DNA from: a virus
Length of the DNA: 64,000 nt
Strand: one strand, 5' to 3'
IMG/VR virus record: IMGVR_UViG_3300023174_000094
Location: 1-64,000 of that record
The notes below the pieces were generated by a model that made no database searches, was not told the origin of the DNA, and saw only the letters and a program-made list of their open reading frames with translations. Positions 1-7,046 of this stretch are shown piece after piece. Both the position numbers and the translations under genes were made by a program. Numbering within the stretch: the first letter of the stretch is position 1; every line of letters begins with the position of its first letter.

Positions 1-279
1 TGGAGAGGTTACATTTACCTTAGCCCGCAAAAGATTAATATTACCAAATCTATCTACCAGATTACCGACAAGCTTGCCAATTGCAGGTAGATGACTAGAG
101 GCAATATCTGATTCAGATTCATACAGGTGATGTGACATCTGCATTGGTGCATGAGTCCACATTTCACCCTCGTGATAGATATGGCTACGATAGAACCGAT
201 AAGAAACTTGAGGGTCGGTAAAGTATTCATACAGATACCCCTGTTCTTCTATGGGCACATAGTTATCAATAATCAACAT
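1..279 (-). CDS. 2OG-Fe(II) oxygenase-like protein, C-terminus beyond window
   Basis: Open leftward frame of 93 codons running off the left edge. The visible N-terminal part starts MLIIDNYVPIEEQGYLYEYF and later has LLRAKVNV, a layout I associate with phage 2OG-Fe(II) oxygenases whose HxD...H...R catalytic core would lie beyond the edge, so the assignment is tentative. The ATG shares its A with the encoded CCA end of the tRNA, so no Shine-Dalgarno can sit in front of it except within tRNA sequence. A later in-frame GTG (codon 8) is an alternative start. Confidence 0.5.
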   Translation of the reverse strand, partial: MLIIDNYVPIEEQGYLYEYFTDPQVSYRFYRSHIYHEGEMWTHAPMQMSHHLYESESDIASSHLPAIGKLVGNLVDRFGNINLLRAKVNVTSP

Positions 280-354
280 GGCTGGCGAGGTAGGGCTTGA
301 ACCTACGACCCAGGGATTAACAGTCCCTTGCTCTGCCAACTGAGCTACTCGCCA
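279..354 (-). tRNA. tRNA-Asn (anticodon GTT), CCA encoded
   Basis: Read on the minus strand the cloverleaf is complete: 7-bp acceptor TGGCGAG/CTCGCCA, D arm GCTC/GAGC, anticodon stem AGGGA/TCCCT with loop CTGTTAA (anticodon GTT), T arm GTAGG/CCTAC with loop TTCAAGC, discriminator G and a genomically encoded CCA. All stems pair perfectly, so it looks functional. It is the only tRNA seen in the window. The final A of CCA is also the A of the ATG of the next leftward gene. Confidence 0.95.
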
Positions 355-359
355 TTGTA

Positions 360-440
360 TTACTTAATTAATAGTATAGCAATTGTAATTGCATGAAGTG
401 TGAAATACACTGCATGAGTAATTTTATCTTGTTTAGACAT
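360..440 (-). CDS. possible 26-aa membrane peptide
   Basis: Short frame MSKQDKITHAVYF... followed by a hydrophobic stretch (FTLHAITIAILLI) that could form one membrane helix. Its ATG overlaps the stop of the FkbM-type gene by 8 nt, and GAGGTG lies 8-9 nt upstream, although that sequence also encodes the end of the upstream protein. The good RBS, coupling overlap and hydrophobic core argue for a real gene; its size argues for caution. It could be just tRNA leader sequence. Confidence 0.4.
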   Translation of the reverse strand: MSKQDKITHAVYFTLHAITIAILLIK

Positions 441-1194
441 TCTTAATCACCTCAAATCTAAATTCTATTTGCGGATGGGTATTGTGTTGAGCAATATTGT
501 TTTCACCGATAGTAGTGATGTTATAACCAAGAGATTCAACAAACTTAATAAGTTCTTTTCTCCTATCCTCATACCAGGGTTTATAAGTCCAGGCTTCAAA
601 GATAATAGGAGGAAAGTCATTGTCTTTAATTGTCTTTAACGCCCCCTTGAGAACTTCCATCTCAAGACCTTCAACATCAATTTTAATTAGCCTGACATTT
701 TTAAAAGATTGCTCATCAAGGATTTTAACTTCAATCTCTTCCATCAGTCCTTTAGTTGCGCATTCATAATTGTTCTCACGAGTTTGCTCATCAAGGCTGA
801 ATGCGCCAACATTAGTCTCAATTGCATAGTCTGGCATTATCGCCATAAATCTATCATTGCAATCTGATATACCGTAATTATGGCAAATGACATTCTGTAG
901 GGAATTGATCAAGACATTTGAACACAGCTGATAGAAAACAATTCTTTGCGGTTCAAAAGAATGAAAAGTTACATTAGGAAATTTCTGAGCTAGAGGAACA
1001 GAGTAACTTCCTAGATTGGCTCCAATATCTAATACAGAACCACCAAAGCTGTTTACAAGAAACCTTTCTGAGATAGTTTCCAGATGCCCTTCCCAGCCAT
1101 TACCATTTCTGATTCCATTTGAAACCACATCTGGTTTATCAAACAATAAAAACTGAGTTTCGTTTTTCTTTACAATCACGCAGTTTGGAATCAT
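433..1194 (-). CDS. FkbM-family SAM-dependent methyltransferase
   Basis: 253 aa. SAM-binding motif I VLDIGANLGSY at residues 54-64, an acidic residue after strand 2 (FEPQ, ~80-83) and the family-typical IDVEGLE at 172-178 followed by LKGA identify an FkbM-type O-methyltransferase, a family that usually methylates sugar hydroxyls. Its ATG directly abuts the stop of the upstream HExxH gene (TAAATG), so translation is probably coupled. Together with the glycosyltransferase at 7293 it may act on glycans of the virion, DNA or host surface; the substrate is not visible. Confidence 0.85.
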   Translation of the reverse strand: MIPNCVIVKKNETQFLLFDKPDVVSNGIRNGNGWEGHLETISERFLVNSFGGSVLDIGANLGSYSVPLAQKFPNVTFHSFEPQRIVFYQLCSNVLINSLQNVICHNYGISDCNDRFMAIMPDYAIETNVGAFSLDEQTRENNYECATKGLMEEIEVKILDEQSFKNVRLIKIDVEGLEMEVLKGALKTIKDNDFPPIIFEAWTYKPWYEDRRKELIKFVESLGYNITTIGENNIAQHNTHPQIEFRFEVIKNV

Positions 1195-1677
1195 TTACTT
1201 TTTTTTCCTTACTGCTTTTTTAGCAACTCTTGGCTTAGTTGTTTTTGCCCTTGGCATGTCGGGTGTAGGCATCCATTTACCAAGCGACTCAGATATTGCA
1301 TCAATGATTCTTTCAATTTCATAATCAACAACTGATATTGTTGCTTTATGAATAGCTTTACCTTTTTGATCATCTTCTTCTGGCTTAAGGATTTCATGAA
1401 CAACTTCTGATATATGACTCATGTGACAATGAAGAAGTTCATGAACCATCGTTGCACGAATATCTTCAGGCGTATCTTTACGAAAATCTTTATGTAAATA
1501 AATTGTTGCAAGATTCTGAGCATGTATAACTTCTGTTTCACCTAAAGCATCAACATTGCATGGCTTAGGACTCATGTGAATTGTCCAATGAGAAAGACCC
1601 ATCATGTTTTTAAGTTTATTTGCATATCTCTGAATCCAGGGATCAATTGGTTGTACGAGCGGAGTATTTTTACTCAT
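1195..1677 (-). CDS. HExxH putative zinc metalloprotein
   Basis: 160 aa. HELLHCHMSH at residues 79-88 gives a canonical HExxH zinc site, with a further His three residues on, resembling small SprT/ImmA-like metallopeptidase domains; the third ligand is not obvious. The C-terminus is Lys/Arg-rich (KKAVRKKK), suggesting nucleic-acid or membrane contact. The ATG overlaps the upstream stop by one base (TAATG). Whether it is a peptidase or only a metal-binding protein cannot be decided here. Confidence 0.6.
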   Translation of the reverse strand: MSKNTPLVQPIDPWIQRYANKLKNMMGLSHWTIHMSPKPCNVDALGETEVIHAQNLATIYLHKDFRKDTPEDIRATMVHELLHCHMSHISEVVHEILKPEEDDQKGKAIHKATISVVDYEIERIIDAISESLGKWMPTPDMPRAKTTKPRVAKKAVRKKK

Positions 1678-1955
1678 TAGTGTCCACCGTTAAAACCATT
1701 CATATTTTCCATAACAAGCATTCTCTCGGCTTCATCAGAAAAAAGACGAACTGCGTAAATACATGGGTCACTACCCTCTTCCCATTCTAAATCTTCATCA
1801 TGAGTTGTTGGAATGCCATCATGAGTTGAACATACTGGTCTGCTGATCCAACCGTTGTTTATCCCAGTATTAATCCATTGTTCAAAATTCACTTCCATTG
1901 TTCCAAGAAATGGATTAAAATTTTTTTCTGTGTCATTAAAATTATTTGTCATCAC
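1677..1955 (-). CDS. conserved phage protein of unknown function
   Basis: 92 aa, acidic, with a CSTHDGIPTTHDEDLEWEEG stretch followed by DPCIYAVRLF. I recall similar 'WI..G...GW.. PVC.THDG.P' proteins in actinobacteriophages, none with a known role. It overlaps the downstream gene by one base and the upstream TauD-like gene by 14 nt, so it belongs to the same leftward operon. Two adjacent Met codons make the exact start ambiguous by one residue. Confidence 0.7.
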   Translation of the reverse strand: MMTNNFNDTEKNFNPFLGTMEVNFEQWINTGINNGWISRPVCSTHDGIPTTHDEDLEWEEGSDPCIYAVRLFSDEAERMLVMENMNGFNGGH

Positions 1956-2736
1956 TGTCCTCTTTGTATTTATTTATTACAGTATATCCAGTTTCTGGAC
2001 ATAAGCTGGTATCTGTAATATAATCTATTTCTTTTCTTACAACTACTCTTTTCAACCACCGATCTGATCCGTCATATCTTGCGCTAAATGATGTTCTACC
2101 ATGAACAGTTGTTGCGTTGTCAATTATAATTAGATCACCAGTGTTTAAAAAAACTGTTTGTTTATTTCTTTCAATAGATTTATTAAAAATATCCAAAGCC
2201 ATTTGCGCTTCTTCTGTTATTCCCTTCATAACGGTTCTATCATATTTCATTTTGTATTGACCATTTGAATCAGCAGTTAGAACTGGAAGTCTTACAAATG
2301 TATCTTCTTCCCCATTTAGTCTAAAGCTCTCATCAACAGATGTTTCAAACAAATCTTTCTTTAAAATATTAACAACCCCAATATGTATATCTTTCAATAC
2401 ATCAGATAAAAGAGCATATGTTGTTCCAGCATTTTCATCTCCACGCAAACACAGCAATAGCAGGTAGTCTGGGAGATGCGGATGAAAAGCAGCTTCTGTG
2501 TGAAGCTCTAGCGTAGCTTTTGATGATGATGATATTTGATCTTCTGCTGATTTTTTAATCGGAAAAATATTTTGAACAATTTTTCCATTTTGCTCCTGAA
2601 GGTACCCAACAGGATACCCGTATCTTTTTGCATAGGAAAGGATTACTTCGTCAGCTTCATCTGTGCTTGGAATTGTTGATAAGCTAAAAGGTGTTGATGG
2701 AATATCGCCAATATTTAAATCTTTAAATAAAATCAT
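1942..2736 (-). CDS. TauD/clavaminate synthase-like 2OG-Fe(II) dioxygenase
   Basis: 264 aa. The iron-binding HxE motif is HTE at residues 79-81, the distal His is in TVHGRTSF (H212), and Arg residues at 214 and 220 are candidates for 2-oxoglutarate binding. 'LNTGDLIIIDN' preceding H212 is typical of the double-stranded beta-helix of this superfamily. The length fits a single-domain TauD-like enzyme. The substrate is unknown; it could be a free amino acid, a small molecule or a modified residue. It overlaps the upstream DUF1599-like gene by 4 nt. Confidence 0.8.
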   Translation of the reverse strand: MILFKDLNIGDIPSTPFSLSTIPSTDEADEVILSYAKRYGYPVGYLQEQNGKIVQNIFPIKKSAEDQISSSSKATLELHTEAAFHPHLPDYLLLLCLRGDENAGTTYALLSDVLKDIHIGVVNILKKDLFETSVDESFRLNGEEDTFVRLPVLTADSNGQYKMKYDRTVMKGITEEAQMALDIFNKSIERNKQTVFLNTGDLIIIDNATTVHGRTSFSARYDGSDRWLKRVVVRKEIDYITDTSLCPETGYTVINKYKEDSDDK

Positions 2737-3374
2737 AAATCACCCATTGGTAACAAGAACTCTTCACGAATCCACATTATTGCAATCGCAGCGTAGCCGC
2801 CAATATCAAGCAATGTATCATAAATGCTTTCATTTGATACTGCATTAGTTACTCCTTTTGGTTTTGACAGAAGATTTTCTAATCTCGCAACCTTGTCGTG
2901 TAGTCTGATGGTAAGACCATTTAGCCCAAATCTTTCAATATTTTTTGGACCATAGTCTTTTTGTTTCTTAATCAAAGTAGATGTGAGCATTTCTTTATTC
3001 AACTCAATACCATTTACTTTGCAATAATGTAGAGCGACAGCACCAATCATTGACCATAGCCAACTATGGTACTGTCGGCAATACATTAACTTATCATCAT
3101 TCTCTCCTGGGTAATAATGTGGATCGCTCTCCCATGCCTTACTATCAATGCACCAGTCAATAATATTTTTGATATTACTGATGTGGTCATTTGATAGCTC
3201 AATGTTTAAGCCATCCCAATAAAAATTACTCATTCGTGATTTTTGAGAAGTACCGCACTCAAGGGTCATGCCAGTTATATCAAACCTATCTACGAACCAA
3301 AACAAATCCTTTACGGCTTCTTCCGCACAGTATTCCCATGACTTCATATTTCGCACAACCACTTGCTTCTCCAT
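2733..3374 (-). CDS. DUF1599-like (nucleotide modification-associated) protein
   Basis: 213 aa. The C-terminal half (KKQKDYGPKNIERFGLNGL, then IRLHDKVARLENLL and SIYDTLLDIGGYAAIA) matches from memory the DUF1599 family, which was named for its link to phage DNA-base modification and is related to all-alpha MazG-type folds. The N-terminal ~100 aa has no recognised domain. The protein could act on nucleotides, but no base-modification enzyme is recognised next to it. Four-nt overlap with the downstream TauD-like gene. Confidence 0.6.
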   Translation of the reverse strand: MEKQVVVRNMKSWEYCAEEAVKDLFWFVDRFDITGMTLECGTSQKSRMSNFYWDGLNIELSNDHISNIKNIIDWCIDSKAWESDPHYYPGENDDKLMYCRQYHSWLWSMIGAVALHYCKVNGIELNKEMLTSTLIKKQKDYGPKNIERFGLNGLTIRLHDKVARLENLLSKPKGVTNAVSNESIYDTLLDIGGYAAIAIMWIREEFLLPMGDL

Positions 3375-3376
3375 AA

Positions 3377-3832
3377 TTAACTATTTGCTCTTTCTACTTT
3401 TGGATCTACAATTTCAAAATGTCCACGCTTTACTTTCTTAAAGTAACCACGATTAGCATTGTAAAAATTGTAGAATGTTGGCAATGAGATTTCTACATTA
3501 GTAGAAACTTCAATCGGTGTTACTACCTTTCCAACATTGCCTGTCAAAAAACTGACAATATTATCTTGCTTAGATTTTCTTCCAGCCATAATCTTCTCCC
3601 CCCTTTCTGTAAAATCAAAAAGGTCTGCATAGTAGCTATACACTTCCTCTGAAATGTTATAGTGCTTGATTGTCTTAGACGGAGCCCATCCTTTGTAGTG
3701 ACCATATATCACACTATAGGCTTCTCTATGACTATCAACAGGGACTTTGGAAATTAGATTGTCGCAAATATTGTCAAAATCTTTAGTTCCAACAAAATCA
3801 TTATCTTCTTCAATAAAGCTTTCATCTGACAT
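3377..3832 (-). CDS. possible DNA-binding protein
   Basis: 151 aa, first gene of the leftmost operon. After an acidic N-terminus there are two basic, helix-rich stretches: one around AGRKSKQDNIVSFL and a C-terminal one with PTFYNFYNANRGYFKKVKRG that reads like a helix-turn-helix followed by a basic wing. I do not recognise the family. Its position just after a promoter would suit a regulator, but this is inference. GAAAGAAG upstream of the ATG can serve as a purine-rich RBS. Confidence 0.6.
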   Translation of the reverse strand: MSDESFIEEDNDFVGTKDFDNICDNLISKVPVDSHREAYSVIYGHYKGWAPSKTIKHYNISEEVYSYYADLFDFTERGEKIMAGRKSKQDNIVSFLTGNVGKVVTPIEVSTNVEISLPTFYNFYNANRGYFKKVKRGHFEIVDPKVERANS

Positions 3833-3860
3833 CTTGTCTTCTTTCTCTTAGGTCAATGAG

Positions 3861-3889
3861 AGATTACCACTTATAAAAACGAAAATCAA
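3861..3889 (-). promoter_or_regulatory. putative promoter of leftward operon 3832-1
   Basis: Minus strand TTGATT, 17-nt spacer, TAATCT with a TGG extended -10. It lies between the terminator at 3906-3968 and the start of the 151-aa gene. The same TTGATT-17-TANNNT layout occurs before 16432. Confidence 0.45.
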
Positions 3890-3905
3890 GTCATAAATAA
3901 AAAAA

Positions 3906-3968
3906 TAGCGGGTATCTCCACCACCTATATAACCTTTCGGAAAAATATAAGCCTAGAAATACCCGCTA
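3906..3968 (-). terminator. terminator of leftward operon 6799-3972
   Basis: Perfect 10-bp inverted repeat TAGCGGGTAT/ATACCCGCTA, separated by 43 nt that can form a smaller inner hairpin, followed on the minus strand by seven T. It starts 3 nt after the stop of the 78-aa gene. The long loop is unusual for an intrinsic terminator. Confidence 0.6.
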
Positions 3969-3971
3969 AGA

Positions 3972-4208
3972 CTATTTAGCTATAGCTTTTTTAACTGCTT
4001 TCTTAACTACTTCTGTAGCCGCTGTTACAGCATGTGACTCAATATGTCTATCAAGTTTAACTTCTACATTAGAAACATCTTTGTGCAGGTCAGTTAGCAA
4101 AGATGCAACTACTCCATGATCTTGTTTATTTTCTTTTCTTGTTTGCTGAATTAGTGCTGCTAGGATTCCTCCTACAGCAGCAATTGAGGCAACGATTATG
4201 GCTTCCAT
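3972..4208 (-). CDS. small membrane protein, holin or DUF2746-like
   Basis: 78 aa with an N-terminal membrane helix (AIIVASIAAVGGILAALI, residues 3-20), a basic turn, then a charged helix (DLHKDVSNVEVKLDRHIESH) and an Ala/Lys-rich tail. The layout resembles small actinophage DUF2746-type proteins and class III-like holins. It is the last gene before the terminator at 3906-3968. It is far from the endolysin at 28255, so a lysis role is uncertain. Confidence 0.55.
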   Translation of the reverse strand: MEAIIVASIAAVGGILAALIQQTRKENKQDHGVVASLLTDLHKDVSNVEVKLDRHIESHAVTAATEVVKKAVKKAIAK

Positions 4209-4217
4209 CTGTTAAAA

Positions 4218-4601
4218 TTACTCTGCAAGCAAGAAGCTTGCAATGTCCTCAACTGCCATGTCAAACTTACCGAACTGACCTTCATGCTCGGAAAGAATTT
4301 CAATCAAATCGCTCTTCTTAACAGTTTTTGGATCAAGAGCAACTTCCTTTGTTGGCGAAGTCATTCCAGCACCAGATGTTGGAGCAGAAGCTGATCCGCC
4401 AGTCGGTACGCCAGAAACTTTCTTTTCTGGATCAAGAGGAACTTCATTAATCATTCCCTTGATCATATTAACTTGTGAATCGTGCCAAGCAGCAGCCTTG
4501 ATGTGATCTTGCATTTGTTCAGCAGCAGCTTTTGCTGATGTCTCATGCCAGGACTTCATTGCGTTGTGGTCAGAAACCATTTTCTTCATATTGTCTTTCA
4601 T
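4218..4601 (-). CDS. hypothetical protein
   Basis: 127 aa. The N-terminal half is helical and rich in Ala, His and Met (WHETSAKAAAEQMQDH), followed by a low-complexity Pro/Gly/Ser linker and a C-terminal acidic helix pair. No family recognised. AAGGAG precedes the ATG at good spacing. Immediately upstream lies the 20-bp palindrome at 4621-4640, so its expression may be separately controlled. Confidence 0.65.
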   Translation of the reverse strand: MKDNMKKMVSDHNAMKSWHETSAKAAAEQMQDHIKAAAWHDSQVNMIKGMINEVPLDPEKKVSGVPTGGSASAPTSGAGMTSPTKEVALDPKTVKKSDLIEILSEHEGQFGKFDMAVEDIASFLLAE

Positions 4602-4620
4602 AAAATCTCCTTATATCAAA

Positions 4621-4640
4621 GATATGCTTATAAGCATATC
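4621..4640. promoter_or_regulatory. perfect 20-bp palindrome, possible operator
   Basis: GATATGCTTATAAGCATATC is a perfect 20-bp palindrome in the gap between the 464-aa and 127-aa leftward genes. Its half-site ATGCTTA equals the core of the hexamer array at 6880-7002 (GCATGCTTA units), which suggests a shared binding protein. A T-run flanks it only on the plus strand, so it is not a terminator for the leftward genes around it. Confidence 0.5.
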
Positions 4641-4647
4641 ATATTTT

Positions 4648-6042
4648 TTATTTAAGCGGATCTCTATACTTAATCTTGCGAATAGAAACCATTGATTTGT
4701 CAATATTTGCATTCCCATCAGTTATAGGTCCACCAACAACCCAAGCATCACAGGTTCTTTGTCCTGCACACTTAAAGTCAAAAATTTCGCAATATCCGAG
4801 GTTTGCTATGTTGATTACAGCATAGGCGATATCTTCACCGCCAAGACCTTCAGCCATAGCCTCTTTCATATAAGATGTTTGAATAAAAGCCGCACAATTT
4901 TTGCATCGTGCAGTTTTTGCTTCTTCAACTGTGGTATGAAAAATATCTGCTTTTCTTTGCCAGAACTCTGTATTTTCAAGAGCTGGATTCATTGGTCCAT
5001 ATGCAGCTTTATCAATAGCTTCTTGTCTATAAGATATATTTACCTCAATGTCTTGTGTAGCTGCTGGATATCCATTAATCATTTCTTCTGATTTTCCCAT
5101 TTCGGAATCATCAGACATATCTTCATTATCTACTTGAACAACTCCATCTGATATAATTGCAAATCGGCACTTACCTTCGCTCTCAACTTGTTGAGCAATA
5201 ATTTTACAAACACCATTGCCATCATACAAAACGCAATTTGAACACTTAACACCAATATCTTTTACATCATTCTCTTCTGGTGAATCATAACCAGCCCAGA
5301 TACCAGTCTGGTCTTCATTGAACTTACCATACAGGTTAGCAAGCATGGTCAACATGTCGGCAAGAACAGCTTCTTCCTGCGCCAAATCCTCGGCTACCTT
5401 CTCTACTGAATCAATTGATTTTGAAACCGTTCTGTAACCACCACCACGCTTTTTATATTCACGGACAAGCCATGCATTTGCGTAGGCGGATGGATAAACA
5501 TCAAACTTCGCTTTAGCCTCAGCCTTGACTCGGGCATAAAGGGCTGGGTTTGTCGGAACATTGCGAGATGCTTTCTCAACCTGTGTTGAAACATTGATCG
5601 GCTTCTTATCTTCCCTGGTTTGGGATGATTCAGCTGTGCGCTTACGCCTAACGGCTGATGCGATTTGCTCAGGTGTCATTCTTGCAGCACGAGCGGCTGG
5701 AACACATTTTGGATACTTACCAGAACTTGCATCTGCTCTACCGCATGGCTCAAATCCACCACCAGCTTTTGGTCTTGAAAGATCAACCCATTTTTCTTTA
5801 AACCACTGGGTGAGACTTTTTTGAACCATGTATAGATCAATTACATCTTCTGATAATTGTAGGGCTAATTCTTCTGTTGTTTTTTCAAATTTAAATTCAC
5901 CCATAGCAGTTGCTTGAGCAAGAGCTTTTTTTCTTGCGTCAGTCATTGATTTCTTATTTCCCTGAGTGTATGTATAACAAGCTCCAGAATCACCCCATTT
6001 ATAACCTGGCTTACCATCTTTTGAGCAATTATTAATCGGCAT
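4648..6042 (-). CDS. DUF5872-like protein with Cys-rich C-terminus
   Basis: 464 aa. The N-terminus (CSKDGKPGYKWGDSGACYTY) and the block WVDLSRPKAGGGFEPCGR...YPKCVPAARAARMT, then NVPTNPALYARVKAEAK and YPSAYANAWLVREYKKRGGG, match from memory the DUF5872-type module common in phages. The C-terminal third has two Cys clusters (CSNCVLYDGNGVCKI and ARCKNCAAF...CEIFDFKCAGQRTC) reminiscent of high-potential iron-sulfur-like or zinc modules. Such proteins are usually suspected to be virion-associated. It sits far from the head genes, on the opposite strand. Confidence 0.65.
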   Translation of the reverse strand: MPINNCSKDGKPGYKWGDSGACYTYTQGNKKSMTDARKKALAQATAMGEFKFEKTTEELALQLSEDVIDLYMVQKSLTQWFKEKWVDLSRPKAGGGFEPCGRADASSGKYPKCVPAARAARMTPEQIASAVRRKRTAESSQTREDKKPINVSTQVEKASRNVPTNPALYARVKAEAKAKFDVYPSAYANAWLVREYKKRGGGYRTVSKSIDSVEKVAEDLAQEEAVLADMLTMLANLYGKFNEDQTGIWAGYDSPEENDVKDIGVKCSNCVLYDGNGVCKIIAQQVESEGKCRFAIISDGVVQVDNEDMSDDSEMGKSEEMINGYPAATQDIEVNISYRQEAIDKAAYGPMNPALENTEFWQRKADIFHTTVEEAKTARCKNCAAFIQTSYMKEAMAEGLGGEDIAYAVINIANLGYCEIFDFKCAGQRTCDAWVVGGPITDGNANIDKSMVSIRKIKYRDPLK

Positions 6043-6065
6043 AGTACCTATTAGTTTATCATGAA

Positions 6066-6353
6066 TTATTGATAAACGCTATATAAGTCATCACGACCCC
6101 ATCTTTGAACGGGTATCTTTACATCATGATAATAAGCATAAGCGTCTTCTGATGAATAGTATATTCTAGCATAGGCTTGTAGGGCACCTTCATCATAGAC
6201 TGGGCAATCAGGGTTTGGGTCTAAGTATAAAGCTTTGTAGTGATACTTATCTCCTTCCCAATGTATTGCATTAGCAACGGTTAGTTTCTTAAAGCAATAC
6301 GGACAAATTTTTTCAGGATAAGGAAAATCCTCAATCACTCTCCCCAAAATCAT
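6066..6353 (-). CDS. small protein with CPYC zinc-type motif
   Basis: 95 aa. KICPYCFKKL near the N-terminus gives one CxxC; only a single later Cys (DCPVYDE) is seen, so a full zinc ribbon is not certain. The rest is rich in Tyr and aromatic residues. Function unknown. It overlaps the upstream gene by 23 nt, consistent with translational coupling. Confidence 0.6.
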   Translation of the reverse strand: MILGRVIEDFPYPEKICPYCFKKLTVANAIHWEGDKYHYKALYLDPNPDCPVYDEGALQAYARIYYSSEDAYAYYHDVKIPVQRWGRDDLYSVYQ

Positions 6354-6618
6354 CTATTTCTTTCTCCTCTTCCTCTGCATTTCTAAATATCTTTTTTCTT
6401 AAAAGATAATCAATGATTTCATCAAGCCTTGCTTTTGCAATCTCAACTCCATCCATTAACGCATTTATTTCATCAATGTCCATTTTATAGTTATCGTCAG
6501 GTGAAATAATTAAAAATGCGGGAACAAACGAATTCTCAAACGGAACCGCTTTAATCATTACAGACAAACTTTCAATGTCTTGTAAATTAAGTTCGCTATC
6601 GTAGTTACTTATTCTCAT
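6331..6618 (-). CDS. hypothetical acidic protein
   Basis: 95 aa from the ATG at 6618 (MRISNYDSELN). A longer version from GTG at 6660 is possible, but would overlap the membrane-protein gene by 56 nt; the ATG start gives a 14-nt overlap and has GAAAG upstream. Helical middle, strongly acidic C-terminus (EEEEKEIDDFGESD). No family recognised. Confidence 0.6.
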   Translation of the reverse strand: MRISNYDSELNLQDIESLSVMIKAVPFENSFVPAFLIISPDDNYKMDIDEINALMDGVEIAKARLDEIIDYLLRKKIFRNAEEEEKEIDDFGESD

Positions 6619-6799
6619 ACTTACTTTCAGTAATGACTGCAATGAATAACGCAAAAACACTAAAAATCATCTGGAGAGAATATACAGCAAGTAATGGAGA
6701 AATCCAACCGATATCTATATTCGCACCAATCTCAATAGAATACTTAATGCCTAAAAGCGATAAAAAACTCCAGATAATATAAGCAATAAAATTTTTCAT
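6605..6799 (-). CDS. small two-helix membrane protein
   Basis: 64 aa with two hydrophobic segments (residues ~3-20 and ~31-57) and charged termini. The first gene of the leftward operon. There is no Shine-Dalgarno; instead TGG-TATCAT ends 6 nt before the ATG, so the mRNA is predicted to be leaderless. Function unknown; a holin or a superinfection/envelope protein are both possible. Confidence 0.6.
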   Translation of the reverse strand: MKNFIAYIIWSFLSLLGIKYSIEIGANIDIGWISPLLAVYSLQMIFSVFALFIAVITESKYENK

Positions 6800-6805
6800 A
6801 TGTAC

Positions 6806-6814
6806 ATGATACCA
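6806..6814 (-). promoter_or_regulatory. extended -10 promoter, leaderless start of 6799 gene
   Basis: Minus strand TGG-TATCAT, 6 nt before ATG, with no clear -35. The identical TGGTATCAT string occurs on the plus strand at 41009-41017 and 41862-41870. Confidence 0.5.
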
Positions 6815-6858
6815 GATTGCTTCGGAGAAAAAATTAATAAAAAAATATTTTTATCCCC

Positions 6859-6886
6859 TTGACAAGCTCTTAAAAAATGATATGCT
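6859..6886 (+). promoter_or_regulatory. strong rightward promoter overlapping the hexamer array
   Basis: Consensus -35 TTGACA (6859-6864), 16-nt spacer, -10 TATGCT (6881-6886). The -10 coincides with the first hexamer of the array, so a protein binding the array would block it. The transcript would carry a ~155-nt highly self-complementary leader before the 79-aa gene. Confidence 0.6.
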
Positions 6887-7002
6887 TCGCATGCACAGCA
6901 TGCTTAGTATACTAGCATGCTTAGCATACCTAGTAAACTTAAGTAAACTATAAATACTCATGTATACTTAGTATATCTAGCATGCTAAGCATACTAGTAT
7001 AC
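6880..7002. repeat. array of ~14 alternating hexamers at ~9-bp phase (iteron/operator-like)
   Basis: Hexamers of the form GYATRC (GCATGC, GTATAC, GCATAC, plus variants GTAAAC, ATATGC, AAATAC, GTATAT) begin at 6880, 6889, 6898, 6907, 6915, 6924, 6933, 6943, 6952, 6962, 6971, 6980, 6989 and 6997, mostly joined by TTA or TA. The phase is 8-10 bp. The block is non-coding and sits where leftward and rightward transcription diverge. It could be a multi-site operator, replication iterons or a partition centromere. Alternating purine-pyrimidine hexamers might also favour unusual DNA structure. Confidence 0.8.
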
Positions 7003-7032
7003 ACGGGACAACTATTGTTTTTATCAAAGAAG

Positions 7033-7041
7033 TGGTAGTAT
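7033..7041 (+). promoter_or_regulatory. extended -10 promoter, leaderless start at 7047
   Basis: TGG-TAGTAT with the ATG 5 nt further on. No convincing -35. If used, the GTG at 7032 cannot be the start because it lies inside the -10 element. Confidence 0.4.
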
Positions 7042-7046
7042 GTTGT

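Noticed and set aside
4621-4640. Terminator for the leftward operon
   Set aside because: The T-run lies only on the plus-strand side of the palindrome, while the genes on both sides run leftward.
6619-6660. GTG start for the 6331 gene
   Set aside because: It increases the overlap with the membrane-protein gene from 14 to 56 nt; ATG 6618 has a purine-rich RBS.
6880-7002. CRISPR-like repeat array
   Set aside because: Units are 6-9 bp without unique spacers and no cas genes are near; it fits an operator/iteron array better.
7032-7046. GTG start for the first rightward gene
   Set aside because: The codon is within the predicted -10 element and adds only VVVCC; ATG 7047 is preferred.
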